From JANPLG01 sp964609085 (GTDB lineage Bacteria > Armatimonadota > SYMT01): a stretch of 64,000 nucleotides of DNA. This document shows, one piece after another, positions 26,764-34,683 of the stretch. The stretch covers positions 32,249 through 96,248 of the forward strand of contig CAZSRZ010000005.1 in assembly GCA_964609085.1 (NCBI GenBank), given 5' to 3'. Every line of letters starts with the position of its first letter. Positions within the stretch are counted from its first letter, which is position 1. The position numbers were made by a program, and so were the translations under genes. Below the pieces are notes generated by a model. It ran no database searches. It was not told where the DNA came from and worked only from the letters and a program-made list of their open reading frames with translations.

Positions 26764-27000
26764 ATGGCCAGAACTACTCTCCACATTGATGATCCGGTCC
26801 TGGCGCAAATTCGCGAACTCCATCGTCAGCAGGGCCGATCAATGGGAGCCATCGTGTCGCAACTCCTGGCGGAGGCGCTTGCGGCAGGCAGAAGTGAGGC
26901 TGAGAGTCGCCCGCTTTGCTGGAAGAGTCGCCCCATGGGAGCGAGAGTGGACCTGGCCGACAAAGATGCCCTCTACTCCGCTCTTGACGATCAGGAATGA
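26764..27000 (+). CDS. VapB-type antitoxin (ribbon-helix-helix)
   Basis: This protein of 78 residues begins ARTTLHIDDPVLAQIRELHR and QQGRSMGAIVSQLLAEAL, a typical ribbon-helix-helix DNA-binding start. The C-terminal part (SRPMGARVDLADKDALYSAL) would wrap the toxin. It is expected to repress its own promoter and neutralise the PIN toxin encoded downstream, whose start overlaps its stop (ATGA). Confidence 0.82.
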   Translation: MARTTLHIDDPVLAQIRELHRQQGRSMGAIVSQLLAEALAAGRSEAESRPLCWKSRPMGARVDLADKDALYSALDDQE

Positions 27001-27431
27001 GCTATTCGCTGGACGCCAACCTGTTGCTCTACGCGTCGGACGAGGGCAACCCCCAGTTTGAGGCAGCCCAGCAGTTCGTGCGGGACCTCCACCGCAGCCC
27101 GGACGTCCTCTGCTTGGCTTGGCCTGTCTTGATGGCCTACGTGCGGATCGCTACCCACCCGCGGGTTTTCCGCGCTCCGCTGGCACCACAGGAGGCAGTC
27201 GCCAACGTGGACGCCCTGCTGGCGATGCCTCGCGCCATTGTCGTCACGGAGGGCGATAGGTTTCTTGAAGCCTACCGCAGGGTCACCGGCGAAATGCGGG
27301 TCCGTGGAAATCTGGTTCCGGACGCCCACCTCGCCACGATCCTGCAGCAGCATGGCGTGCGCCGGCTTTACACATGTGACAGGGACTTTCTCAAGTTCCC
27401 GTTCCTCGACGTCGTCAACCCGCTCGTATGA
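26997..27431 (+). CDS. VapC-type PIN-domain toxin
   Basis: This protein of 144 residues has the PIN metal-binding acids: SLDANLLLYA at the start, an acidic residue in DEGNPQFEAAQQFV, NLVPDAHLATI and TCDRDFLKFP near the end. VapC toxins are ribonucleases that cut tRNA or rRNA; this one's target is unknown. It is translationally coupled to the antitoxin gene. A hairpin lies 30 bases after the stop. Confidence 0.85.
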   Translation: MSYSLDANLLLYASDEGNPQFEAAQQFVRDLHRSPDVLCLAWPVLMAYVRIATHPRVFRAPLAPQEAVANVDALLAMPRAIVVTEGDRFLEAYRRVTGEMRVRGNLVPDAHLATILQQHGVRRLYTCDRDFLKFPFLDVVNPLV

Positions 27432-27461
27432 GCCCGTGAGCGCCCCAGCGGGGAGGCAGCT

Positions 27462-27489
27462 CGCCGGGCGAGATGGCGGTTGCCCGGCG
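27462..27489 (+). terminator. Inverted repeat downstream of the toxin gene
   Basis: CGCCGGGC (27462-27469) and GCCCGGCG (27482-27489) form a perfect 8-bp stem with a 12-base loop. No T-run follows, so it is at best an atypical terminator or mRNA-stabilising hairpin. Confidence 0.4.
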
Positions 27490-27594
27490 ACAGCACGCCG
27501 GCCGCACGCGACACCACCCTCCAGATTCGCACGGGGCTTCCGATAACGCTGTCATCCGAAAGGTGGACCCGGCCCTGGCCGGAGCGGAGACGGA

Positions 27595-29781
27595 ATGAGC
27601 GAACGGCCGACGCAAGCGGGCACCTCCCAGCCGCGTAGGGGGGTGGGGCGTGTTGTGAGACCCACCGCGTGGCTGAACGGGCTGACGGCGCTCCTCTCCG
27701 CCGTGGGCGTGCTGGTCGTCTACCTCTGCACTCTGGCTCCCTCCATTGTGGAGGGGGACGGCTCCGAGTTGACGACTGCGGCCCACCTAGCGGGTGTGCC
27801 GCACCCCACCGGCTATCCGCTCTACATGCTCCTCAGCCATGGCTTCCTCCGAGTGTGCCAGTGGGGAAGCGTGGCTCTACGGATGAATCTGCTCTCCGCG
27901 CTCTGCGCGGCAGGAGCCGTTGGGCTTGTCTGTCTCCTCGCCATCCGCCTCACGGGATCCCGGCCCGGCGGCGCGGTGGCGGCGCTCCTCTTCGGCTACA
28001 GCAGCACCTTCTGGTCGCAGGCGGTGATCGCCGAGGTCTATGCCTTCCACATGCTGATGGTTGCCGGGGTGATGCTCAGCGCGCTGCGCTGGGACAACGC
28101 CGGCACCCGCGCCAGCTTCTTCTGCACTGCCCTTCTCTACGGCGCTGCGTTTGCGCACCATCTGAGCAGCGTGCTGCTGGCCCCTGCGCTACTATTCCTG
28201 CTGCTCACCTCCCGACACCGCGCCGCGGTGCCGCGGCTGTTGGCTCCGGCCGCTGCCCTGATGCTGCTGCCGTTACTGCTCTACGCCTACCTGCCGTGGG
28301 CCGCGCTGCGCAACACCCCCGCCAATTGGGGCGACCCCAGTACCCCTGCGAACATGCTGGCGCACATCACGGGTCGCCAGTACCGCGACAGGATGTTCTC
28401 CGGGGGCGTGGGCGGGTTCGTGTCCCAGCTTCAAGCGTATGCCTGGAGCGCTCCGGGAGGGCGTCCGGGATACCTGCCGCAGCAATTCTCGCCCTGGCTG
28501 CTGCTCCTGGGGACCGTGGGCGTGGCGGGCCTTTATCGGCGGCATCGACGCTGGATCGGCTTCACCGCCCTCTACGCGGGCAGTGTCATCTTCTGGGCTG
28601 CCAACTACAAGATCTCCGACATCGAGGTCTACTACCTGGGCGCAACACTGGTTATCGCTTGCTGGATCGGCGTCGGGGCGCGTGAGGTGTTGCTCTGGGT
28701 GGAACGCCGCGCGCGGAGGGTGGTGAGGACCCGCTCAGCTCGGATAGCGGTGACGCTCGCGGGGGGCCTCCTCGCGGCGCTGATCCCTGGGGTTGGGCTG
28801 GCGGAGAACTGGGAAACCAACGATCGCAGCGACGATTGGCGCACGCTGGCCTACGCCCGCGCCGCCCTGGATGCGGTCCCGCGCAATGCGCTGTTGATCG
28901 GCGACGGCGACGGCTGGTACTTCCCCCTGCTCTACACACGATTTGTGGAAGGCCGGCGCCCCGACGTGACCCTGGCCGGATACTACGATCTGTTGCTGCC
29001 CGTCCGTAGCCGCCGGGCGGCACCGCTGATAGCCCAGGGAACTCTCTCGGGCATCCCGGAGCCTTACCTCGCGCCGCATGGTCGTCGCAACTGGGACACG
29101 CATTTGCTGGCCCGGATCCTTGAAGAAAACGTGGGCAAGCGCCCCGTGTGTCTGTTGGGGGAGCCAGTAAGGATGCTGCGACAACCCTGGATGCAGGAGT
29201 TGCTCGCCCCCTACCGCGGCACCCAACGCACTAGCATCCCGTTGATGGAGCTCACGCGGGGCGCGCCGCCTACCCCGGCGGCCGACGGAAACCTCCTCGC
29301 CACGAGCTCCCCCATCGAGTTCCTGGCCTCCGGATCCAGGTCCGTGGGGACTCTGCTCGGGGCACGGATCATCCCTCTTTCCAACACCCCCGACGACGCG
29401 CCGCCCTGGGCCGAGCTCAGGTATGACTGGCTGGTCCATGACCCGGCACTCATGCAGCGGGCGCACGTGCGGGTGATGTTCGCCGATGCGGAGGGGAACT
29501 ACGCAACGTTCCCCGACGGCTCGATCGAGTTCCAGAACAATCACTGGTTGGGGCAGGGGATGCAGCCCGGAGATCGCTCCCTCGGGCGGACGGTCGGCGA
29601 GCGGTTTCGTGTCTACATTCCGCCGGGGGGGTGGGATCGGGACTCCTACCTCTGGGTCGGGCTGGTCGTGGACGATCGCTTCCTGCCCATCAAGGGACGC
29701 AGCGGGAACTTCGCGCGGGTTGACTTGCCCGCGCTGCGGGTGGCGATGCACGGGGCCAGGCTCCGCTCACCCGCTCCCTGA
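27595..29781 (+). CDS. DUF2723 multipass membrane protein (GT-C glycosyltransferase-like)
   Basis: This protein of 728 residues has about ten hydrophobic helices in its N-terminal two thirds. It carries the DUF2723 hallmark VVYLCTLAPSIVEGDGSELTT with VPHPTGYPLYMLL, where the acidic pair in the first outer loop matches GT-C enzymes. The C-terminal ~250 residues are a soluble, probably periplasmic domain. Members are thought to add sugars from lipid carriers to proteins or lipids. GGAG precedes the ATG by five bases. It stands between the toxin-antitoxin pair and the pyr operon. Confidence 0.82.
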   Translation: MSERPTQAGTSQPRRGVGRVVRPTAWLNGLTALLSAVGVLVVYLCTLAPSIVEGDGSELTTAAHLAGVPHPTGYPLYMLLSHGFLRVCQWGSVALRMNLLSALCAAGAVGLVCLLAIRLTGSRPGGAVAALLFGYSSTFWSQAVIAEVYAFHMLMVAGVMLSALRWDNAGTRASFFCTALLYGAAFAHHLSSVLLAPALLFLLLTSRHRAAVPRLLAPAAALMLLPLLLYAYLPWAALRNTPANWGDPSTPANMLAHITGRQYRDRMFSGGVGGFVSQLQAYAWSAPGGRPGYLPQQFSPWLLLLGTVGVAGLYRRHRRWIGFTALYAGSVIFWAANYKISDIEVYYLGATLVIACWIGVGAREVLLWVERRARRVVRTRSARIAVTLAGGLLAALIPGVGLAENWETNDRSDDWRTLAYARAALDAVPRNALLIGDGDGWYFPLLYTRFVEGRRPDVTLAGYYDLLLPVRSRRAAPLIAQGTLSGIPEPYLAPHGRRNWDTHLLARILEENVGKRPVCLLGEPVRMLRQPWMQELLAPYRGTQRTSIPLMELTRGAPPTPAADGNLLATSSPIEFLASGSRSVGTLLGARIIPLSNTPDDAPPWAELRYDWLVHDPALMQRAHVRVMFADAEGNYATFPDGSIEFQNNHWLGQGMQPGDRSLGRTVGERFRVYIPPGGWDRDSYLWVGLVVDDRFLPIKGRSGNFARVDLPALRVAMHGARLRSPAP

Positions 29782-29822
29782 AGTGGGGGGGGAACGGGGC
29801 CTTCTGGTGGTCGCTCGGCCGG

Positions 29823-29851
29823 CTGACGCCTGCCGGCCGGCGTGATAGAGT
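29823..29851 (+). promoter_or_regulatory. Promoter of the pyrimidine operon
   Basis: CTGACG (29823-29828) and TAGAGT (29846-29851) are 17 bases apart, giving a plausible start at about 29858 and a leader of about 150 bases before pyrR. Both boxes match consensus at four of six positions. Confidence 0.5.
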
Positions 29852-29875
29852 AGGGAGATTCAGGTGTGCCTTTAA

Positions 29876-29999
29876 GTCGGTCCTGTGAGGCTGACAAGGA
29901 CGCCGCACTTCCCCAACCGCCCGTGCCGAACCCCACCAGGCGCGGGTGTCGGCGCAGCGCGCGCTTCCTGGCGTCAGCCTCGGCCCACCTGGCGGAGGC
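29876..29999 (+). promoter_or_regulatory. PyrR-responsive leader with RBS-sequestering hairpin
   Basis: GGTCCTGTGAGGCT (29879-29892) matches the known PyrR-binding consensus ARUCCNGNGAGGYU at all but the first position, and sits in a hairpin (GTC 29876-29878 with GAC 29893-29895). The segment GAGGCTGAC (29887-29895) is perfectly complementary to GTCAGCCTC (29973-29981). GCCTC (29977-29981) can instead pair with GAGGC (29995-29999), extended by GCC/GGC (29983-29985 with 29991-29993), burying the pyrR ribosome site GGAGG at 29994-29998. This implies that PyrR bound with UMP keeps the first element folded and lets the second hairpin block translation. The binding site is strong evidence; the switch model is inference. 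Confidence 0.75.
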
Positions 30000-30008
30000 A
30001 CTTCTTTC

Positions 30009-30563
30009 ATGGCGTCGGTTGGGCCCATCCCGCTGCAGGTAATGTCCGCGGACGACATCCGACGGGCGCTCACCCGCATTGCCCATGAGATCGTGGAGAA
30101 GAATCGCGGGGCGGAGCGGTTGGCGCTGATCGGGATCCAACGGAAGGGCGTGCCCCTGGCCCACCGCATCGCTGAGCTGATCCACCGGTTCGAGGGCTCG
30201 ACCGTTCCCGTGGGAACGCTGGACATCACCCTCTACCGCGACGACGTGTTGCAGCGCGCGATCCAGGTCCGCGAGACGGACATCCCCGGCGACCTTACCG
30301 GCATGAACGTGGTGCTGGTGGACGAAGTTTTCTTCACAGGGCGGACGGCCCGCGCGGCTCTGGATGCAGTCATCGACCACGGCCGCCCCGCATCGGTCCA
30401 ATTGGCCGTTCTCGTCGACCGTGGCCACCGCGAATTGCCGATCCGCCCGGACTACGTTGGCAAGAACCTCCCCACGGCCAGGCGCGAGCACGTCGACGTG
30501 CGACTCGTCGAGCAACAGAGCGAGGACGGCGTTTACATCGAGAAGGCCGCCGATGCTGAGTAG
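30009..30563 (+). CDS. pyrR: PyrR bifunctional regulator / uracil phosphoribosyltransferase
   Basis: This protein of 184 residues contains SADDIRRALTRIAHEIVEKN, LALIGIQRKGVPLAHRIAE, GTLDITLYRDD and the PRPP loop VVLVDEVFFTGRTARAALD (usual form DDVLYTGRT), ending with RHRELPI-like and VRLVE segments typical of PyrR. It binds pyr leader RNA in response to UMP and can make UMP from uracil and PRPP. The ATG at 30009 follows GGAGG by ten bases; that site lies in the leader hairpin. First gene of the operon, 12 bases before pyrB. Confidence 0.92.
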   Translation: MASVGPIPLQVMSADDIRRALTRIAHEIVEKNRGAERLALIGIQRKGVPLAHRIAELIHRFEGSTVPVGTLDITLYRDDVLQRAIQVRETDIPGDLTGMNVVLVDEVFFTGRTARAALDAVIDHGRPASVQLAVLVDRGHRELPIRPDYVGKNLPTARREHVDVRLVEQQSEDGVYIEKAADAE

Positions 30564-30575
30564 AGATCTCGAGTC

Positions 30576-31550
30576 ATGGCCATGACACTCGACCGGGAGG
30601 ACGTGGGGCAGCCACGCGGAGGCCTGAAACGCACGGACGTGCTGAGCCTGCGGACCATGGACCGCGAGGAGATCGAGACCATCCTGGCCACCGCGTCGGC
30701 GTTCAAGGAAGTGATGGGCAGGACAATCAAGAAGGTCCCCACCCTACGCGGCAAATCGGTGGTCACGCTGTTCTACGAGAACTCGACGCGGACTCGCGTC
30801 TCTTTCGAGCTCGCGGCCAAGATGATGTCCGCGGATGCCATCAACGTCTCCGCTTCGGGCAGCAGTGTAGCCAAGGGGGAATCCCTCAAGGACACGGCGC
30901 TGACTCTTGAGGCGATGGGGATGGATCTGATCGTCATCCGCCACCCGCTCTCCGGCAGCGCCGACTACGTGGCGAACCAGGTGAGCATTCCCGTCATCAA
31001 CGCCGGCGACGGCATGCACGAGCATCCGAGTCAGGGCCTGCTGGACGTGATGACCCTGATGGGCTCTCGGGGCAGGATTGAAGGACTGCGCGTGTTGATT
31101 GTGGGCGACCTGCTGCATAGCCGTGTGGCGCGGAGCAATATGTGGGCATTGCGGACGCTAGGCGCCCATGTTCGGCTTTGCGGCCCATCCACTCTGATCC
31201 CGCCCGGACTGGACTCGGCCGGCATCGAGGTGTTCGAGGACCTCGATGCCGCCATCGAGGGCGTCGATGTGGTCAACGTGCTGCGTATCCAACTCGAGCG
31301 GCAGGAAGCCGGGCTGTTCCCCTCCCTCCGAGAGTACAGCGAGCGGTGGGGCGTGAACCCTCGGAGGCTGGAGCGAGCGGCACCGGGTGTGGCGGTGATG
31401 CATCCCGGGCCGATGAATCGGGGCCTGGAGATCAGCCCAGAGGTGGCGGATGCGGGCTATAGCCTGATCACCGCGCAGGTAACCCACGGCGTGGCCGTGC
31501 GGATGGCCCTGCTCTACCTGCTCCTGGGAGGCGCGGGCAATGCCGTTTAG
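30576..31550 (+). CDS. pyrB: Aspartate carbamoyltransferase catalytic chain
   Basis: This protein of 324 residues catalyses carbamoyl phosphate + aspartate to N-carbamoylaspartate. It has the carbamoyl-phosphate site FYENSTRTRVSFE, the loop SSVAKGESLKDTA, HPLSGSADYVA, DGMHEHPSQGLLD and the late VMHPGPMNRGLEI motif. No regulatory pyrI is seen, so it is probably of the Bacillus-like simple type. Two ATGs (30576 and 30582) are possible starts. Confidence 0.94.
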   Translation: MAMTLDREDVGQPRGGLKRTDVLSLRTMDREEIETILATASAFKEVMGRTIKKVPTLRGKSVVTLFYENSTRTRVSFELAAKMMSADAINVSASGSSVAKGESLKDTALTLEAMGMDLIVIRHPLSGSADYVANQVSIPVINAGDGMHEHPSQGLLDVMTLMGSRGRIEGLRVLIVGDLLHSRVARSNMWALRTLGAHVRLCGPSTLIPPGLDSAGIEVFEDLDAAIEGVDVVNVLRIQLERQEAGLFPSLREYSERWGVNPRRLERAAPGVAVMHPGPMNRGLEISPEVADAGYSLITAQVTHGVAVRMALLYLLLGGAGNAV

Positions 31551-31586
31551 TCGTGGCCGGTTGGGCCGGAGAGGCGGACGAAGCTC

Positions 31587-32909
31587 ATGGGCCTGCTGAT
31601 CAGAGGAGGCCGGGTGATCGACCCGGCACAGGAGTTGGACGTCCAGGCGGACGTGCTTCTGGTGGATGGCCGCGTCAACCGCATCGAGCCCGGCATCTCC
31701 CCCGCGGGACACGAGCTTCTCGAGGCGGCGGATCAGGTGGTCTGTCCCGGATTCATCGACGTCCATGTCCACCTGCGCGAACCCGGGCAGGAATACAAGG
31801 AGACGATCGCCACCGGCACGCGCAGCGCGGCGGCCGGCGGATTCGCCCACGTCTGCTGCATGCCGAACACCGACCCGGCGATCGACGACCCATCGGTGGT
31901 GGAGCTGCTCCAGGACAAGGCGTCGAGGGCATGCGGCGTGAAGCTGCACATCTTCGCCTCGATGACGAAGCAGAATGCGGGTAAGGAACTGGCCGAGATG
32001 GGGAGACTGTCCGATGCCGGAGCCGCCCTATTCTCAGATGACGCCTTTCCGATCCAGAACGCGCGGGTGATGCGGCATGCCCTGGAGTATGCCCGGATGC
32101 TGCACCGCGGCGTGTCGCTCCACTGCGAGGACAAGGATCTCTCCGGGGACGGGGTGATGAACGAGGGGTCCATCTCCACACAACTCGGACTACGCGGTAT
32201 CCCGAACTGCGCCGAGGACGTCGCGGTGGCGCGCAACATTGAGCTGTGCCGGCTCACGGCCTGTCGGATGCACATCTGCCATGTATCCACCCGCGTCTCG
32301 GTCGATCTCGTCCGGCGCGCGAAGGCGCAGGGACTACCGGTCACCGCCGAAGGCTGCCCGCACCACTTTTGCCTCACCGACGAAGCCTGCCTGGGCTACA
32401 ACACGCAGGCAAAGGTCAACCCACCCTTGCGCAGCGCCGACGACGTGGCCGCCGTGCTCGAAGGCCTGGCGGACGGCACGCTGGACTCGATCGCGACCGA
32501 CCACGCTCCCCACGCCATCAACGAGAAGGACTGCGAGTTTGATCGCGCGATGTTCGGCATGGTTGGCCTGGAGACCGTGGTGCCGATAGCGCTCGACCGC
32601 CTCTGCCACGCGGGCGTGATGCCCATCTCGCGCGTTGTCGCGGCACTCGCCACCCACCCGGCTCGCGTGCTGATTGGAGATGGTGTCTCATTGCCGCCGG
32701 GCGTCGATCCGCGGATCGGCACCTTGCGGCTGGGGGCACCGGGCGACGTGACCGTCCTCGATCTTGACCGTGACTACCATGTCCGAGCGGAGCAGATGCA
32801 TAGCCGCAGCAAGAACACGCCGTTTGAAGGCTGGAGCCTGCGAGGGCGCGCGGTGGCCACGGTGGTTGACGGCAAGGTGCTGATGCGGGACGGAGCGATC
32901 GTGGAATGA
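31587..32909 (+). CDS. pyrC: Dihydroorotase (class I)
   Basis: This amidohydrolase of 440 residues has the metal site FIDVHVHLREPGQEYKE, the MPNTDPAID segment, HCEDKDLSGDGVMNEG, CRMHICHVSTR and the acidic IATDHAPHAINEKD. It closes N-carbamoylaspartate to dihydroorotate. It lies 36 bases after pyrB and 25 before carA. Confidence 0.94.
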   Translation: MGLLIRGGRVIDPAQELDVQADVLLVDGRVNRIEPGISPAGHELLEAADQVVCPGFIDVHVHLREPGQEYKETIATGTRSAAAGGFAHVCCMPNTDPAIDDPSVVELLQDKASRACGVKLHIFASMTKQNAGKELAEMGRLSDAGAALFSDDAFPIQNARVMRHALEYARMLHRGVSLHCEDKDLSGDGVMNEGSISTQLGLRGIPNCAEDVAVARNIELCRLTACRMHICHVSTRVSVDLVRRAKAQGLPVTAEGCPHHFCLTDEACLGYNTQAKVNPPLRSADDVAAVLEGLADGTLDSIATDHAPHAINEKDCEFDRAMFGMVGLETVVPIALDRLCHAGVMPISRVVAALATHPARVLIGDGVSLPPGVDPRIGTLRLGAPGDVTVLDLDRDYHVRAEQMHSRSKNTPFEGWSLRGRAVATVVDGKVLMRDGAIVE

Positions 32910-32934
32910 ACGACATGCATTGGGTGGCATGCTG

Positions 32935-34077
32935 ATGCGGGCCCTGTTGTTGCTGGAAGATGGGTCGAGCTTTCCCGGGGAGTCGATCGGGGCTCCCGGA
33001 ACGACCCTCGGCGAGGTCGTGTTCAACACCGCCATGACCGGCTACCAGGAGATGTTGACTGACCCGTCCTATGCCGGCCAACTGTTGACGCTCACCTATC
33101 CCCTGATCGGAAACTACGGCGTGACCGCCGAGGATTTCGAGTCCCGCGGACTGCAGGTAGCGGGGTTCGTGGTGAAGCAGCTTTGCGAAGTGCCGAGCAA
33201 CTGGCGGAGCGAGGGCACGCTGCGCTCGTTGTTGGCCGCAAATGGGATCGTCGGTATCCAGGGCGTGGACACTCGGGCGCTCACCCGTCGGCTGCGCGAG
33301 CGCGGCGTCATGATGGGGATCCTGACCACGGATCTGGAGTTGGAGGTCGCGCGGGAGCGCCTCGCCGCCGCTCCCGGCTACGGTGCCGTCGACCTCGTCC
33401 GGCGCGTGACCACTCCGGAACCGTACACGTGGGAGCCGACCGCACTCGCCACGGGTGGGCGCACGTATGAGGTGGCGTTGATCGACTGCGGCGTGAAGTT
33501 CAACATTCTGCGGTCGCTTGCGGCCCTCGGAGTGCGCACCACGGTCTTCCCCTGTCACGCCTCCGCCGAGGAGATCCTCGAGCGACGTCCGGATGGGATC
33601 GCCTTCTCGCCAGGTCCCGGTGATCCTGAGCACCTATCGGGCGTCGTGGCCACCGCGCAGCGACTGATTCACTCAGGCAAGCCGATTTTCGGCATCTGCC
33701 TCGGCAACCAGATCGTCGGGAAGGCGTTCGGCGCGGGCACCTTCAAGCTGCGCTTCGGGCACCGAGGCGGCAACCACCCCGTGCGCGAGGAGGCGACGGG
33801 CCGGGTCTACATCACCAGCCAGAACCACGGCTACAGCGTCGATCCTGCCGGGCTGGAGCGCAGCGGCCTGGAGGTGTCTCACGTGAACTTGAATGACGGC
33901 ACCGTCGAAGGCCTTCGCCACCGCGAGCTACCCATCTTCACCATCCAGTATCATCCTGAGGCCAATCCCGGCCCGCGCGACAGCGCCTACCTCTTCGAGA
34001 GGTTCCTCCGCGCGATCGATCCGGGGTGGACGGTTCCGGAGGCACGCAAAACCGTGAGCACAAGCCATGAGCGGTAG
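32935..34077 (+). CDS. carA: Carbamoyl phosphate synthase small (glutaminase) chain
   Basis: This protein of 380 residues has the N-domain opening LLLEDGSSFPGESIGAPG and TAMTGYQEMLTDPSYAGQ, then a class I glutaminase domain with GICLGNQIVGKA (nucleophile Cys) and QYHPEANPGPRDS (His/Glu). It supplies ammonia to CarB. I chose ATG 32935 because GGGTGG lies seven bases upstream; TTG 32920 and ATG 32929 are in frame. Its end overlaps lepB by 11 bases. Confidence 0.94.
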   Translation: MRALLLLEDGSSFPGESIGAPGTTLGEVVFNTAMTGYQEMLTDPSYAGQLLTLTYPLIGNYGVTAEDFESRGLQVAGFVVKQLCEVPSNWRSEGTLRSLLAANGIVGIQGVDTRALTRRLRERGVMMGILTTDLELEVARERLAAAPGYGAVDLVRRVTTPEPYTWEPTALATGGRTYEVALIDCGVKFNILRSLAALGVRTTVFPCHASAEEILERRPDGIAFSPGPGDPEHLSGVVATAQRLIHSGKPIFGICLGNQIVGKAFGAGTFKLRFGHRGGNHPVREEATGRVYITSQNHGYSVDPAGLERSGLEVSHVNLNDGTVEGLRHRELPIFTIQYHPEANPGPRDSAYLFERFLRAIDPGWTVPEARKTVSTSHER

Positions 34078-34657
34078 GGAACGGCCGGCATCGTCGGGCT
34101 CAGATCCCTACGCCCCGCCGAGACGTCGTCGGCGGGTTTCCGCGCGTCGGCGGTTTTCACCCTGGCTTAGCCTGCTGGCCTCGACCGCGGGTGCGCTGGG
34201 GATTGGATTGTTCGTCGCGGGCACGAACCCCTACACCGTGCCGTCCGCCTCGATGCGTCCCGCCCTGCAACCGGGCGACCTCTTCCGGGCCGACGTGTAC
34301 TTCGCCCTCCGTCAGGGACCGAAGCGGGGCGAGATCTGGGTGTTCAACAATCCCCAGCCCGAGAATCACTTGGGCGCCATCCTGGTCAAGCGCATCGTCG
34401 GCCTGCCCGGAGAAAGGATTTCCGTGGTTGACGGCCAGATCCGGGTCAACGGCCAGGTGATCAAGGAACAGTACCAGCACGATCCCATCGGCTACCGGAT
34501 GAAGCCCGTGCGACTTAGACCGGATGAGTACTGGGTCCTCGGGGACAACCGCAACGACAGCGCGGACAGTCACGTCTGGGGACCGCTCAACCGCCGTACA
34601 CTGCAGGGCCGAGCGTGGTTGCGCTACTGGCCCCCCACCCGGTTGGGTCTACTTTAG
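34067..34657 (+). CDS. lepB: Signal peptidase I, inside the pyr operon
   Basis: This protein of 196 residues has an Arg-rich cytoplasmic start and a single membrane anchor (~32-52). It carries the catalytic block TVPSASMRPALQPGD (Ser ~62), the Lys block LVKRIVGLPGERISV (Lys ~108) and the box GDNRNDSADSHVWG. It removes signal peptides outside the inner membrane. Its start lies within the end of carA and carB follows after 26 bases, so it should be co-expressed with pyrimidine synthesis, an unusual placement. Confidence 0.93.
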   Translation: MSGRERPASSGSDPYAPPRRRRRVSARRRFSPWLSLLASTAGALGIGLFVAGTNPYTVPSASMRPALQPGDLFRADVYFALRQGPKRGEIWVFNNPQPENHLGAILVKRIVGLPGERISVVDGQIRVNGQVIKEQYQHDPIGYRMKPVRLRPDEYWVLGDNRNDSADSHVWGPLNRRTLQGRAWLRYWPPTRLGLL

Positions 34658-34683
34658 AAAGACCGAAAGAGCGCGGACGGAGC

